Origin: Actinomycetota bacterium
GTDB taxonomy: Bacteria > Actinomycetota > Actinomycetes > UBA12327
DNA: 15,806 nucleotides
Direction of reading: 5' to 3'
Assembly: GCA_026392555.1 (NCBI GenBank)
Contig: JAPLBW010000123.1
Coordinates: forward strand, 1-15,806
Shown piece by piece: positions 1 through 7,077 of this stretch; position 1 is the first letter of the stretch, and each line of letters opens with the position of its first letter. Under the pieces are notes generated by a model, which searched no databases, was not told where the DNA came from, and was given only the letters and a program-made list of their open reading frames with translations. The position numbers and the translations under genes were made by a program.

Positions 1-446
1 ACCAAGAAAATCAGCAAGCCAGTTACGGCCTTCTTGGTGATCTCTGAACCCCAAGAAGGTCCGACGAATTGGACACCAACGGTGTCTTCCTTCACATCGA
101 GCGACTTCGCCAGCGCCGACGCGACCTTATTACGCTGGGCTTCAGTCAACGCTTCGGTTGGGATTCGGAACCTATCGCTATTTACGCGCTGAACGACGGC
201 CGCTTTTGCTCCTGCGCCATTGACAGTAGTGCGGACCTGATCAACGGTCCCGTCGCTCGCCTGCACAGTGAACACGGTTCCGCCGGTGAACTCCACACCG
301 AAGTTCAGGCCCTTCACGGCCAAGCTCAAACCACAAATGATCACGAGCAAGCCACTGATGGCATACCAGCGACGACGACGTGCGATGAAGTCGAACTGGA
401 CCTGACCGCGATACAGGTTGTTACCCAAATCTCCAATGCGCGACAT
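1..446 (-). CDS. secF: Protein translocase subunit SecF (C-terminal part outside window)
   Basis: SecF forms a complex with SecD that uses the proton motive force to help pull preproteins through SecYEG on the outer face of the membrane. Only the first 148 codons are present; the gene runs off the left edge. The translation has an N-terminal basic stretch, a first membrane segment (about residues 29-45), then the SecF signature NFGVEFTGGT at about residues 48-57, a periplasmic-type region, and VGPSWGSEITKKAV leading into the second membrane helix. These are diagnostic of SecF rather than SecD. The ATG at 446-444 shares one base with the secD stop TGA (TGATG arrangement), so the two are translationally coupled. 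The family is about 300-400 aa in actinobacteria, so less than half is seen. Confidence 0.95.
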   Translation of the reverse strand, partial: MSRIGDLGNNLYRGQVQFDFIARRRRWYAISGLLVIICGLSLAVKGLNFGVEFTGGTVFTVQASDGTVDQVRTTVNGAGAKAAVVQRVNSDRFRIPTEALTEAQRNKVASALAKSLDVKEDTVGVQFVGPSWGSEITKKAVTGLLIFL

Positions 447-2008
447 CAGGACTCCTCAGAGGTGGCGGTAGCAGTGACCTTCGTGTTCTCGACTTGGGCC
501 GAGGCAGCACCTAAGCGGACCGGATCGACCCCCGAGAACCGTCCCCCACGGGCAAAGAAGGACTTGTTAACCAAGATGGCGATGAGCGGTCGGGTAAAGA
601 AGAACACCACGACGATGTCAATGATCGTGGTTAACCCGAGAACGAAGGCGAAGCCTCGGACGTTTCCAACCGACACGAAGTACAAGACCCCTGCGGCTAG
701 AAGTGACACAAAGTCCGCAGCCAAGATCGTTCGGCGGGCCCGAAGCCAACCAGACTCGGCAGCAACGCGGAGCGACTTGTTGTCTCGCACCTCGTCACGA
801 ATGCGTTCGAAGTACACGATGAACGAGTCCGCAGTAATACCAATGGCGACAATGGCACCAGCCACACCCGCCAACGTCAAGGTGAAACCGATCGTGCGCC
901 CCAACAAGACAAACGAAACATAGGCCAGGTAAGCGGCCACCAAAAGGCTGGCCACCGAGACCAAACCAAGGGCACGGTAGTAAACCAACAGATAGAGGAT
1001 GACCAAGAGCAGACCCAAGCCGCCCGCGATCAATCCAGCGGTTAATTGGTCAGCGCCCAACGTGGCAGAGACCGAATCAATCTGCGCAATGTCAAAGGCC
1101 ACCGGAAGCGCACCGAACTTGAGCACATTGGCTAAGTCCTGAGCGCTTTGCTGCGTGAAGTTTCCAGAAATTTCAGCCTTGCCGCCGGTGATGGCTTCGT
1201 TCACCGCAGGAGCCGAAACCACTAAGCCATCAAGGACGATGGCGAATTGGTTTTGCGGGGTCTTCTTTCCCACCAAGGCCTGCGTGGTTTCGGCGAAAGC
1301 TTTGGTTCCCTTGCCGTCAAACTCCAGATTCACAATCCACTCGCCCACACCCTGCGAACGAAGCGTTGCGGAAGCATTCTTAATCGTCTCGCCCTGAACA
1401 GCGGTCTTGTCCAGCGAGTACTTGGCATCACCGGATTGTGAACACGTGACCAAGAATTGCTTGGGGTCATCAGGCTTGGTGCTGACTCGAGTCTTGTCGT
1501 TGGTGCAGTCCAAGGCGGCAAATTGCGCCTCAAGGGCTGCGTCAAACGTCGGCGACTGAATCGGCAACGGCTTTGACTTAACGGCCTTGCCCTTGACCTT
1601 GATGGAGGTACCAGCAGTTTCTTGAATTACAGGACGAAAGTTCAGTTGCGCAGTTTGACCAACAAGGCCAACGATGCGCTTTTGCGTCACACCGGGAATC
1701 GACACCACGACCAGTGCGTTCGCGCCACTGCCCTGGGTGGTGACTTCGGCTTCCGCTACACCCAAACTGTTCACGCGCTGGCGAATGATGGCCACGGCCT
1801 GATTGAGTTGGTCGTCGGTGATTTCACCTTGGCCCACCTGTGGCTTGAGCGTGACCGAGGTGCCACCACGCAGGTCAAGGCCAAGGTTGGGGGTAATAGA
1901 TGCATTCGCGAAAGGCCACAGCCACCACACGGCAAGCGCGAACAAAATCGCGATCAAAATGCCAAGGGTCCGGGCTGGGCGGTATGCAGAGGCAGCCACG
2001 CTCGCCAT
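446..2008 (-). CDS. secD: Protein translocase subunit SecD
   Basis: SecD is the larger partner of SecF in the accessory Sec complex. From the ATG at 2008 it is 520 aa: one N-terminal membrane helix (about residues 14-32), the signature NLGLDLRGGTSVTL near residues 41-54, a large extracytoplasmic P1 region, and a C-terminal block of five membrane helices. That block carries GVAGAIVAIGITADSFIVYFER, with the conserved Asp in the fourth helix motif. The frame stays open upstream to a TTG at 2068, giving 540 aa. I prefer the ATG because the N terminus then matches the short basic start before helix 1 usual in actinobacterial SecD. The TTG extension would add a Lys/Arg-rich 20 residues. No strong Shine-Dalgarno decides it (AAGG abuts the ATG). 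It lies 96 nt downstream of the ruvB stop; yajC, often found here, is absent. Confidence 0.95.
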   Translation of the reverse strand: MASVAASAYRPARTLGILIAILFALAVWWLWPFANASITPNLGLDLRGGTSVTLKPQVGQGEITDDQLNQAVAIIRQRVNSLGVAEAEVTTQGSGANALVVVSIPGVTQKRIVGLVGQTAQLNFRPVIQETAGTSIKVKGKAVKSKPLPIQSPTFDAALEAQFAALDCTNDKTRVSTKPDDPKQFLVTCSQSGDAKYSLDKTAVQGETIKNASATLRSQGVGEWIVNLEFDGKGTKAFAETTQALVGKKTPQNQFAIVLDGLVVSAPAVNEAITGGKAEISGNFTQQSAQDLANVLKFGALPVAFDIAQIDSVSATLGADQLTAGLIAGGLGLLLVILYLLVYYRALGLVSVASLLVAAYLAYVSFVLLGRTIGFTLTLAGVAGAIVAIGITADSFIVYFERIRDEVRDNKSLRVAAESGWLRARRTILAADFVSLLAAGVLYFVSVGNVRGFAFVLGLTTIIDIVVVFFFTRPLIAILVNKSFFARGGRFSGVDPVRLGAASAQVENTKVTATATSEES

Positions 2009-2104
2009 CCTTAAGGGGAACTTTCCCTTGCGCTCTTTGCGCAGGGGGTACGCAAGTATCGCGGACAACCTTATGACTAGGTAGGCAAGGTACGGTTCGG
2101 CGCG
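2009..2104 (-). other. ruvB-secD intergenic gap with small inverted repeats, no yajC
   Basis: This 96-nt gap holds no plausible gene. On the minus strand it contains small self-complementary stretches: TGCGC-N5-GCGCA, GGGAA-AG-TTCCC and CCTTAAGG, the last two directly before the preferred secD ATG. They could form a translational leader structure or be chance. In many actinobacteria yajC sits between ruvB and secD, and there is no room for it here. Confidence 0.4.
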
Positions 2105-3074
2105 TCACTGGGGCGTGAACAGTCCCAAATCAGGGCTAGGCGGGGTCTTGCCCAAGTGAATCCAGGCTGCCGGCGTGGCGACTCGGCCCCGTGGGGTACG
2201 GGCTAGCAGGCCAGCCCGGACCAAAAACGGCTCCGCCACCTCCTCGACGGTTTCGCGCTCCTCGCCGACGGCAACTGCCAACGTGGACAGGCCGACGGGG
2301 CCGCCACCAAAGGATTCAACCAAAGCTGACAGAACTGATCGGTCAAGACGATCCAAACCCAACGAATCCACCTCGAACAATTCCAGCGCTCCTTGGGCGC
2401 AGGCCAGGTCAATGTGTGAAGCCTTATTGACTTGCGCAAAATCGCGTACGCGGCGCAAGAGTCGGTTAGCGATACGCGGCGTGCCGCGACTACGCAGCGA
2501 AATCTCGTTCACCGCATTAGGGTCAACGACTACACCAAGTAGTCCCGCAGAACGAATCACGATGCGTGCCAATTCTTCTGAGTAATCCAGATCGCGTTGT
2601 TGCACCGATCAAAGTAAAGCGCGGCACATCGAGCGGGATTGATGTTGAACCCGGCCCTTTGCCCACCACGATGTCCACACGAAAATCCTCCATCGCCATG
2701 TAAAGCATTTCTTCGGCGGTGCGGGCCATACGATGAATCTCGTCAACAAAGAGCACTTCGCCTTCACGAATATCGGACAGCAGAGCCGCCAAATCCCCCG
2801 CGTGCTGCAAGGCCGGCCCGCTGGTCAGGCGCAACGGCATGCCCATCTCCTGGGCCACGATCATGGCCAGCGTGGTCTTGCCGAGCCCCGGTGGACCGGC
2901 AAACAACACGTGGTCAGCTGAGGTTCCCCGGGCCATGGCGGCTTGGAGAACCAAGCCCAATTGATCGCGCACGCGCTGTTGTCCAACAAAATCGTCCAAG
3001 CTGCGTGGTCGTAACGCGGACTCGGCAGCCCGCTCCATCGGATCAGCCTCTGCGGTGACGAACTCCTCACTCAT
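2105..3074 (-). pseudogene. ruvB: Holliday junction branch-migration ATPase RuvB, frame-disrupted by an internal deletion
   Basis: RuvB is the hexameric AAA+ motor that, with RuvA, migrates Holliday junctions. The N-terminal frame (3074 to about 2580) shows GFVGQ-like DDFVGQQ, Walker A GPPGLGKTT (residues 60-68), Walker B LFVDEIH (108-114) and sensor 1 GATTR (157-161). The C-terminal frame (about 2592 to 2105) carries SEELARIVIRSAGLLGV, RSRGTPRIANRLLRRVRDFA and the winged-helix end VARTPRGRVATPAAWIHLG. At about 2580-2590 the reading frame changes by +1. The expected segment T-x-P-L-R-D-R-F-G plus about ten residues, with the trans-acting arginine finger, is missing. A loss of about 56 nt would restore a protein near 341 aa, the family's usual length. 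The start overlaps the ruvA stop (ATGA, 3071-3074). The cause may be a real lesion or an assembly error; as written the protein cannot be made in full. Confidence 0.85.
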
Positions 3075-3658
3075 GTTCGCTTCAACTCCTGCAAAGCAGA
3101 GCGCAACAATTCCGGGATCTCCACGTCAACGGGTGTGGCACGTCGAGCCGACTCAACTGCCGCTCGCGCATCCTTGGTATTCCATCCCAGCCCGATCAAG
3201 GCGTCGACCACTTGATCGTCGCTAGAAGCGGAAACCTTGACCGCCGAACCCTCAAGCGCTGGACCCAACCGATCGCGCAGTTCAACCACAATCTTTTCCG
3301 CGCCCTTTTTGCCAATGCCAGGAACCGCAGTGAGTGCGGGAAAGTCAGACGTAGAAATCGCGTGCCGCAATTGATCGGGCGAATACACCGCCAGCATGGC
3401 CAGAGCCAATCGTGGGCCCACCCCACTGGCGGTCATCAAGATTTCAAAGGTGCGCCGTTCATCCGAGGAGGAAAAGCCGTACAGGGTAAGGGAATCCTCC
3501 CGAACGATCATGGTGGTGTGCAGACAGACAGGCGACCCTACGCGCAGTTCCGCCAATGTCGTGGGAGTGCAGTAGGTAAGGATCCCCACGCCACCGACTT
3601 CGACGACGGCCGAATCCAAGCGAAGGTCGGCGACCACGCCAGAGACAGTCGCGATCAT
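3071..3658 (-). CDS. ruvA: Holliday junction DNA helicase subunit RuvA
   Basis: RuvA tetramers bind the four-way junction and load RuvB rings. The protein is 195 aa, normal for the family. It begins MIATVSGVVADLRLDSAVVEVGGVG (OB-fold domain I). It continues with the helix-hairpin-helix region, where ILMTASGVGPRLALAML and LTAVPGIGKKGAEKIVVEL are the two HhH motifs at about residues 77-125. It ends in a C-terminal three-helix domain (VVDALIGLGWNTKDARAAV) that contacts RuvB. The ATG at 3658 overlaps the ruvC stop in ATGA (3655-3658), and its own stop overlaps the ruvB start in the same way. A longer open frame reaches 3727 but would read back into ruvC, so the coupled start is chosen. It should share the SOS control suggested for ruvC. 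Confidence 0.95.
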   Translation of the reverse strand: MIATVSGVVADLRLDSAVVEVGGVGILTYCTPTTLAELRVGSPVCLHTTMIVREDSLTLYGFSSSDERRTFEILMTASGVGPRLALAMLAVYSPDQLRHAISTSDFPALTAVPGIGKKGAEKIVVELRDRLGPALEGSAVKVSASSDDQVVDALIGLGWNTKDARAAVESARRATPVDVEIPELLRSALQELKRT

Positions 3659-4176
3659 CGGGTAGCCGCCTGTCGAGCAACCGCTGCCTGCAAGCGATCT
3701 TGCGCCGGTCCGCGCCATAAGTGACAAATGGCAAGAGCCAATGCGTCGGCTGCATCTGCGGGCTTCGGTGGCGCATCAAGTCGCAGTAACCGAGCAACCA
3801 TGGTTCCCACTTGTGCCTTGTTTGCGCGTCCGGAACCCGAGACTGCTGCTTTGACTTCCGTCGGTGTATGTAGTGTCACTGGAATCCCTGCATGAGCTGC
3901 AGCTAGCAATGCCACGGCCGCTGCTTGAGCAGTGCCCATCACCGTGCTGACGTTGTGTTGACTAAACACCCGCTCCACGGCGATGGCATCGGGTTGGTGT
4001 CGCTCAATCCATGCGGTCAGTTCGTTGGACACGATCAGTAGGCGCTGCTCAAGTGGCAATGCCGTATCCGTGGTGATCACACCCACGTCGACGAGTTCCA
4101 GCGCGCGACCAGCTCCGCCATCGACCACACCGACACCGCAGCGGGTCAGGCCAGGATCTACGCCTAGGACGCGCAC
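3655..4176 (-). CDS. ruvC: Crossover junction endodeoxyribonuclease RuvC
   Basis: RuvC resolves Holliday junctions by symmetric nicking. The protein is 173 aa from the GTG at 4176. The four acidic catalytic positions of the RNase H-like fold are visible: Asp in VLGVDPGLTRCG near the N terminus, Glu in AVERVFSQHN, and the pair of Asp in PADAADALALAICH near the C terminus. The basic region TPTEVKAAVSGSGRANKAQV lies between them. The GTG is preferred because GAGGGG stands 5 nt before it; an ATG at 4191 would add five residues, and the open frame beyond that enters yebC. The start lies 37 nt after the yebC stop. That short gap contains a near-perfect LexA box, so ruvC-ruvA-ruvB probably form an SOS-inducible unit. 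Confidence 0.94.
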   Translation of the reverse strand: MRVLGVDPGLTRCGVGVVDGGAGRALELVDVGVITTDTALPLEQRLLIVSNELTAWIERHQPDAIAVERVFSQHNVSTVMGTAQAAAVALLAAAHAGIPVTLHTPTEVKAAVSGSGRANKAQVGTMVARLLRLDAPPKPADAADALALAICHLWRGPAQDRLQAAVARQAATR

Positions 4177-4192
4177 GCTTGCCCCTCTCATC

Positions 4193-4206
4193 CGAACATG
4201 TGTTCG
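4193..4206 (-). promoter_or_regulatory. LexA/SOS box (Cheo box) before ruvC
   Basis: CGAACATGTGTTCG is an inverted repeat of CGAAC and GTTCG separated by 4 nt. It fits the Gram-positive LexA consensus CGAAC-N4-GTTCG at every fixed position, including the preferred purine/pyrimidine centre. It lies in the 37-nt yebC-ruvC gap, 16 nt upstream of the ruvC GTG, where LexA would block initiation of ruvCAB transcription. ruv genes are LexA targets in mycobacteria. No convincing -35/-10 pair is visible; CATACG or TAACCT just upstream could serve as -10. Confidence 0.8.
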
Positions 4207-4213
4207 TATGAGG

Positions 4214-4966
4214 TTAGCCTGCCACGGCCTCCAGGACCTCATCCGACACGTCAAAATTGGCCCAGACGTTTTGGACATCGTCGCTTTCTTCCAGGGCGTC
4301 AATCAGGCGGAAGATCTGCCTGGCCCCATCCTCATCGAGCTCGATGTTGACCGAAGCCAAGAAGGTCGGGTCAGCCGAGTCATAGTCAATTCCAGCATCC
4401 ACCAGGGCGGTGCGCACGGCCACCAGGTCCGTGGCCTCAGAAATCACCTCGAACTGCTCCCCTAGGTCTATGACTTCCTCAGCACCTGCATCCAGGACCG
4501 CCATCAACACATCGTCTTCGCTCAGTTCGCCCTTGGGCACGATGACAACGCCCTTGCGGTTAAACATGTAGGACACCGATCCAGGATCGGCCATCGATCC
4601 GCCATTGCGCGTCATGGCTACGCGCACATCTGATGCAGCGCGGTTGCGGTTGTCGGTCAAGCATTCAATGAGAACGGCGACACCATTGGGTCCATAGCCT
4701 TCGTACATGATCGTTTGCCAGTCAGCACCGCCAGCTTCGACTCCCGAGCCGCGCTTGAGGGCGCGATCAATGTTGTCGTTTGGAACCGAATTCTTCTTCG
4801 CCTTTTGAACGGCATCAAACAACGTGGGATTGCCAGCCATATCGGAGCCGCCAACGCGAGCAGCAACTTCAATGTTCTTGATCAACTTGGCAAACAACTT
4901 CGCACGCTTGCCGTCAACGACAGCTTTCTTGTGCTTGGTTGTCGCCCATTTGGAGTGGCCGCTCAT
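4214..4966 (-). CDS. yebC: YebC/PmpR family translation factor (formerly putative transcriptional regulator)
   Basis: The protein is 250 aa and begins MSGHSKWATTKHKKAVVDGKR, the nearly invariant YebC N terminus. It continues with FAKLIKNIEVAAR, VPNDNIDRALKRG and YEGYGPNGVAVLIECLTDNRNR, then the acidic domain 2/3 region with MFNRKGVV and DPGSVSYMF. The family was long annotated as a DNA-binding regulator (PmpR); more recent work links it to relief of ribosome stalling at proline-rich stretches. The ATG at 4966 has AAAGGA five nt upstream and overlaps the pdxT stop (ATGA, 4963-4966). The frame extends to 5041, but that part belongs to pdxT in another frame. The yebC-ruvC adjacency is widely conserved in bacteria, which supports the call. 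Confidence 0.95.
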   Translation of the reverse strand: MSGHSKWATTKHKKAVVDGKRAKLFAKLIKNIEVAARVGGSDMAGNPTLFDAVQKAKKNSVPNDNIDRALKRGSGVEAGGADWQTIMYEGYGPNGVAVLIECLTDNRNRAASDVRVAMTRNGGSMADPGSVSYMFNRKGVVIVPKGELSEDDVLMAVLDAGAEEVIDLGEQFEVISEATDLVAVRTALVDAGIDYDSADPTFLASVNIELDEDGARQIFRLIDALEESDDVQNVWANFDVSDEVLEAVAG

Positions 4967-5564
4967 GGTGTTCCTTTCACCCTTTGTACAAACAACTCGT
5001 GCAAGCGCGTATCGCTGGTCAGTTCTGGGTGAAAACTGCACACCATCACGTTCCCCTGCGATGCAGCCACAACCCTACCCTCGGCTGGGCCTTCCGTGAC
5101 CCGAGCGAGAACTTCCACCTCAGGACCTAATTCCTCAATCCATGGGGCCCGAATGAACACCGCGTGCATAGGCGGTCCAGCAATGCCCGCAATCTCAAGT
5201 TCAGTTTCGAACGAGTCCACCTGACGACCAAAAGCATTGCGCCGCACCGTGATGCCATGCCGCCAAACGTGGGCTGATCCACTTCACCATCAAGGACTCG
5301 ATCCGCGAGCAAAATCATTCCGGCACACGAACCAAAACAGGGCAGGCCATCTGTGATCGCCGCACGCAAGGGTTCAAGCAATCCAAAGATTCCCGCAAGC
5401 CGCGCGATGGTGGTGGACTCGCCCCCAGGAAGAACTAACCCATCAACGGACTGCAGTTCGTCAACGGTGCGCACTTCTTTCGTGTTGACACCTATGGCGC
5501 GCAACGCCTGAACGTGTTCGGCCACATCACCTTGGAGTGCAAGGACTCCAATTACTGGACTCAC
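4963..5564 (-). pseudogene. pdxT: Pyridoxal 5'-phosphate synthase glutaminase subunit PdxT, frame-disrupted (about 1 nt lost)
   Basis: PdxT hydrolyses glutamine and channels ammonia to PdxS for vitamin B6 synthesis. The first frame (5564 to about 5256) has GVLALQGDVAEH, LPGGESTT (oxyanion region, residues 45-52) and the nucleophile Cys80 in CFGSCAGMILLA, ending at FGGM103. The remainder is in another frame. It starts at ITVRRNAFGRQVDSFETELEIAGI and ends with the His/Glu pair in SFHPELTSD, completing the class I glutamine amidotransferase triad. Inserting one base at about 5254-5256 (ATG-GnC-ATC) would give 200 aa, the normal length. The start is GTG overlapping the pdxS stop (GTGA, 5561-5564); the end overlaps yebC. 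All other features are intact, so a sequencing or assembly indel is the simplest explanation. Confidence 0.88.
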
Positions 5565-6463
5565 CAGCCGCGATCGGCGTAACGCTGGTCGGTGGGCAGG
5601 GTGGAAATGTTGATACCCACCATGGCCTCTCCCAAACCGCGTGAAACCTTGGCAACCACGTCCGGGTCGTTGAAGAAGGTCGTGGCCTTAACAATGGCCT
5701 CGGCGCGCTTGACCGGATCGCCGGACTTGAAGATTCCCGAACCGACAAAGACACCCTGAGCGCCTAGCTGCATCATCATCGCTGCGTCTGCAGGAGTGGC
5801 AATTCCACCAGCGGTGAACAACACCACAGGCAATGCGCCTTTTTCGGCTACTTCACGAACAAGTTCAATCGGGGCGCGGTGGTTCTTAGCTGCAGCAAAC
5901 AACTCGGCGTCATCCATCGTGCTCAGACGACGAATGTCGCTCAAAATCTGGCGCATGTGGCGCGTGGCCTCAACCACGTTTCCGGTGCCGGCCTCGCCCT
6001 TGGAGCGAATCATGGCTGCGCCTTCGCTGATGCGGCGTAAGGCCTCGCCCAGATCCGTGGCACCACAGACGAAGGGAACAGTGAAGTTCCACTTGTTGAT
6101 GTGGTTGGCCTCATCGGCAGGGGTCAAAACTTCGGATTCATCGATGTAGTCCACGCCCAGCGATTGCAGGACTTGGGCCTCAGCAAAGTGGCCGATGCGC
6201 GCCTTGGCCATCACGGGGATGGTGACGGCGTCAATGATCGAGTCGATCATGTCGGGGTCTGACATGCGAGCCACACCACCATCGCGACGAATGTCCGCGG
6301 GGACGCGCTCCAACGCCATCACTGCAACTGCGCCAGCGTCCTGAGCAATGCGTGCCTGCTGGGCGTCAATGACGTCCATGATGACGCCGCCCTTGAGCAT
6401 GTCGGCCATGCCGCGCTTGACGCCGGTGGTGCCAGTGGTGGTTGCTTCGTTGAACTCAGACAC
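5561..6463 (-). CDS. pdxS: Pyridoxal 5'-phosphate synthase lyase subunit PdxS
   Basis: PdxS is the dodecameric (beta/alpha)8 enzyme that builds pyridoxal 5'-phosphate from ribose 5-phosphate, glyceraldehyde 3-phosphate and ammonia from PdxT. The protein is 300 aa, the usual size. It shows VKRGMADMLKGGVIMDV, ALERVPADIRRDGGVARMSDP, the catalytic lysine in PVMAKARIGHF, the second lysine in IRSKGEAGTGNVVEATRH, and the phosphate loop GGIATPADAAMMMQLGAQGVFVGSGIFKS. The start is GTG at 6463 with AAAGG seven nt upstream. A TATAAC hexamer and an inverted repeat lie in the 86-nt upstream gap, so this may head a pdxS-pdxT-yebC transcription unit. The stop overlaps the pdxT start, and 1:1 coupling of the two subunits is expected. 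Confidence 0.96.
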   Translation of the reverse strand: MSEFNEATTTGTTGVKRGMADMLKGGVIMDVIDAQQARIAQDAGAVAVMALERVPADIRRDGGVARMSDPDMIDSIIDAVTIPVMAKARIGHFAEAQVLQSLGVDYIDESEVLTPADEANHINKWNFTVPFVCGATDLGEALRRISEGAAMIRSKGEAGTGNVVEATRHMRQILSDIRRLSTMDDAELFAAAKNHRAPIELVREVAEKGALPVVLFTAGGIATPADAAMMMQLGAQGVFVGSGIFKSGDPVKRAEAIVKATTFFNDPDVVAKVSRGLGEAMVGINISTLPTDQRYADRGW

Positions 6464-6489
6464 AGGGGAACCTTTAACAGTCGATGTTT

Positions 6490-6512
6490 GTTATATCCAT
6501 CGTAGGCGATGG
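6490..6512 (-). promoter_or_regulatory. Probable pdxS promoter with an inverted repeat before the -10
   Basis: On the minus strand TATAAC (6495-6490) resembles a -10 box and lies 26 nt before the pdxS GTG. Immediately upstream is the perfect inverted repeat CCATCG-CCTA-CGATGG (6512-6497), in the -35/-10 spacer, where a repressor or activator could bind. The -35 is poor (CTGAAG, 18 nt upstream). No recognisable MocR/PdxR operator was identified. The assignment rests on position and the hexamer only. Confidence 0.4.
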
Positions 6513-6549
6513 GCTTCAGCGCGCGCGCGGTAGTGGCTTAGTGCGAAGG

Positions 6550-7077
6550 CTAGGCAAAACCGGCGGGGTGTGTCAGGTCACACTCGAGGCTTTCCGGCCA
6601 CGCTGCTGTTCCCCAGAGCCTGAACATCTTCACGATCGGCTTGCGGCGCATGGTTTGACACTGTCGCACCGCATCATCATGAAAAGTCTTGGCGTACTCG
6701 ACCTTGCGACAGGTTCCCTGCAACTCATCCAGGATGTCGCTACCGCCAAGAACACCAGCAATCGTGGCAATCGTTTGAGCATCGGGCAACGCCTTTTTCA
6801 AGCCCTCCGTGATGGCTGCCTCTATCTCTGGATTGATCTCATCGTCTCGACGCACCACGTGGGCATAGGTATCGAAGGCGACCGCTAAGTCCGGCGTGGT
6901 CACACCCGGAAGAGCCGCCAGCTCAGCAGCCTCGCTGGCTCGTCGAAGCAGTTGATCTTGCAGAGCGCGCCGGGAGTTGTCCACCCTGATGTGCAGGCGG
7001 TCGAGTCGACCAGCCATCTGACTTAAGTAGATCGCCACCACGACCACTGCAATCACGACCCAGGTCAGCGTGTTCAT
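6550..7077 (-). CDS. LemA-like membrane-anchored protein of unknown role
   Basis: The protein is 175 aa: one N-terminal membrane helix (about residues 4-19, WVVIAVVVVAIYL) followed by a helical, charged soluble part. The pattern RLHIRVDNSRRALQDQLLRRASEAAELA recalls the start of LemA domains (VDNA...Q...LKRR.DLIPNL). The later AKTFHDDAVRQCQTMRRKPIVKMFRLWG with a following Glu recalls the LemA ending (YN.AV..YN......P......FG). Key asparagines are replaced, so it is at best a divergent member. Its ATG at 7077 overlaps the pimA stop (ATGA, 7074-7077), placing it last in the thrS-pgsA-patA-pimA run. In mycobacteria a Nudix gene sits in that position, and this protein is not one. LemA function is poorly known; an envelope role is inference from its neighbours. 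Confidence 0.65.
   Translation of the reverse strand: MNTLTWVVIAVVVVAIYLSQMAGRLDRLHIRVDNSRRALQDQLLRRASEAAELAALPGVTTPDLAVAFDTYAHVVRRDDEINPEIEAAITEGLKKALPDAQTIATIAGVLGGSDILDELQGTCRKVEYAKTFHDDAVRQCQTMRRKPIVKMFRLWGTAAWPESLECDLTHPAGFA

Noticed and set aside
69..923. Long rightward open frame of 284 codons antisense to secD and secF
   Set aside because: It is biased in composition (Thr/Lys/Arg-rich), shows no family signature, and lies wholly across well supported secD/secF coding sequence on the other strand.
2009..2068. Extension of secD to the TTG at 2068
   Set aside because: The added 20 residues are basic and lie before the usual N terminus, and no ribosome site at proper distance supports the TTG. 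It remains possible.
2570..2600. Programmed +1 frameshift in ruvB at the tandem rare codons AGA AGA
   Set aside because: Shifting frame would still leave out the conserved PLRDRFG segment, so DNA is missing; recoding cannot explain it.
6520..6530. GCGCGCGCGC run as a functional Z-DNA or recombination element
   Set aside because: A ten-base alternating run in a GC-rich genome is unremarkable, and nothing around it suggests a role.
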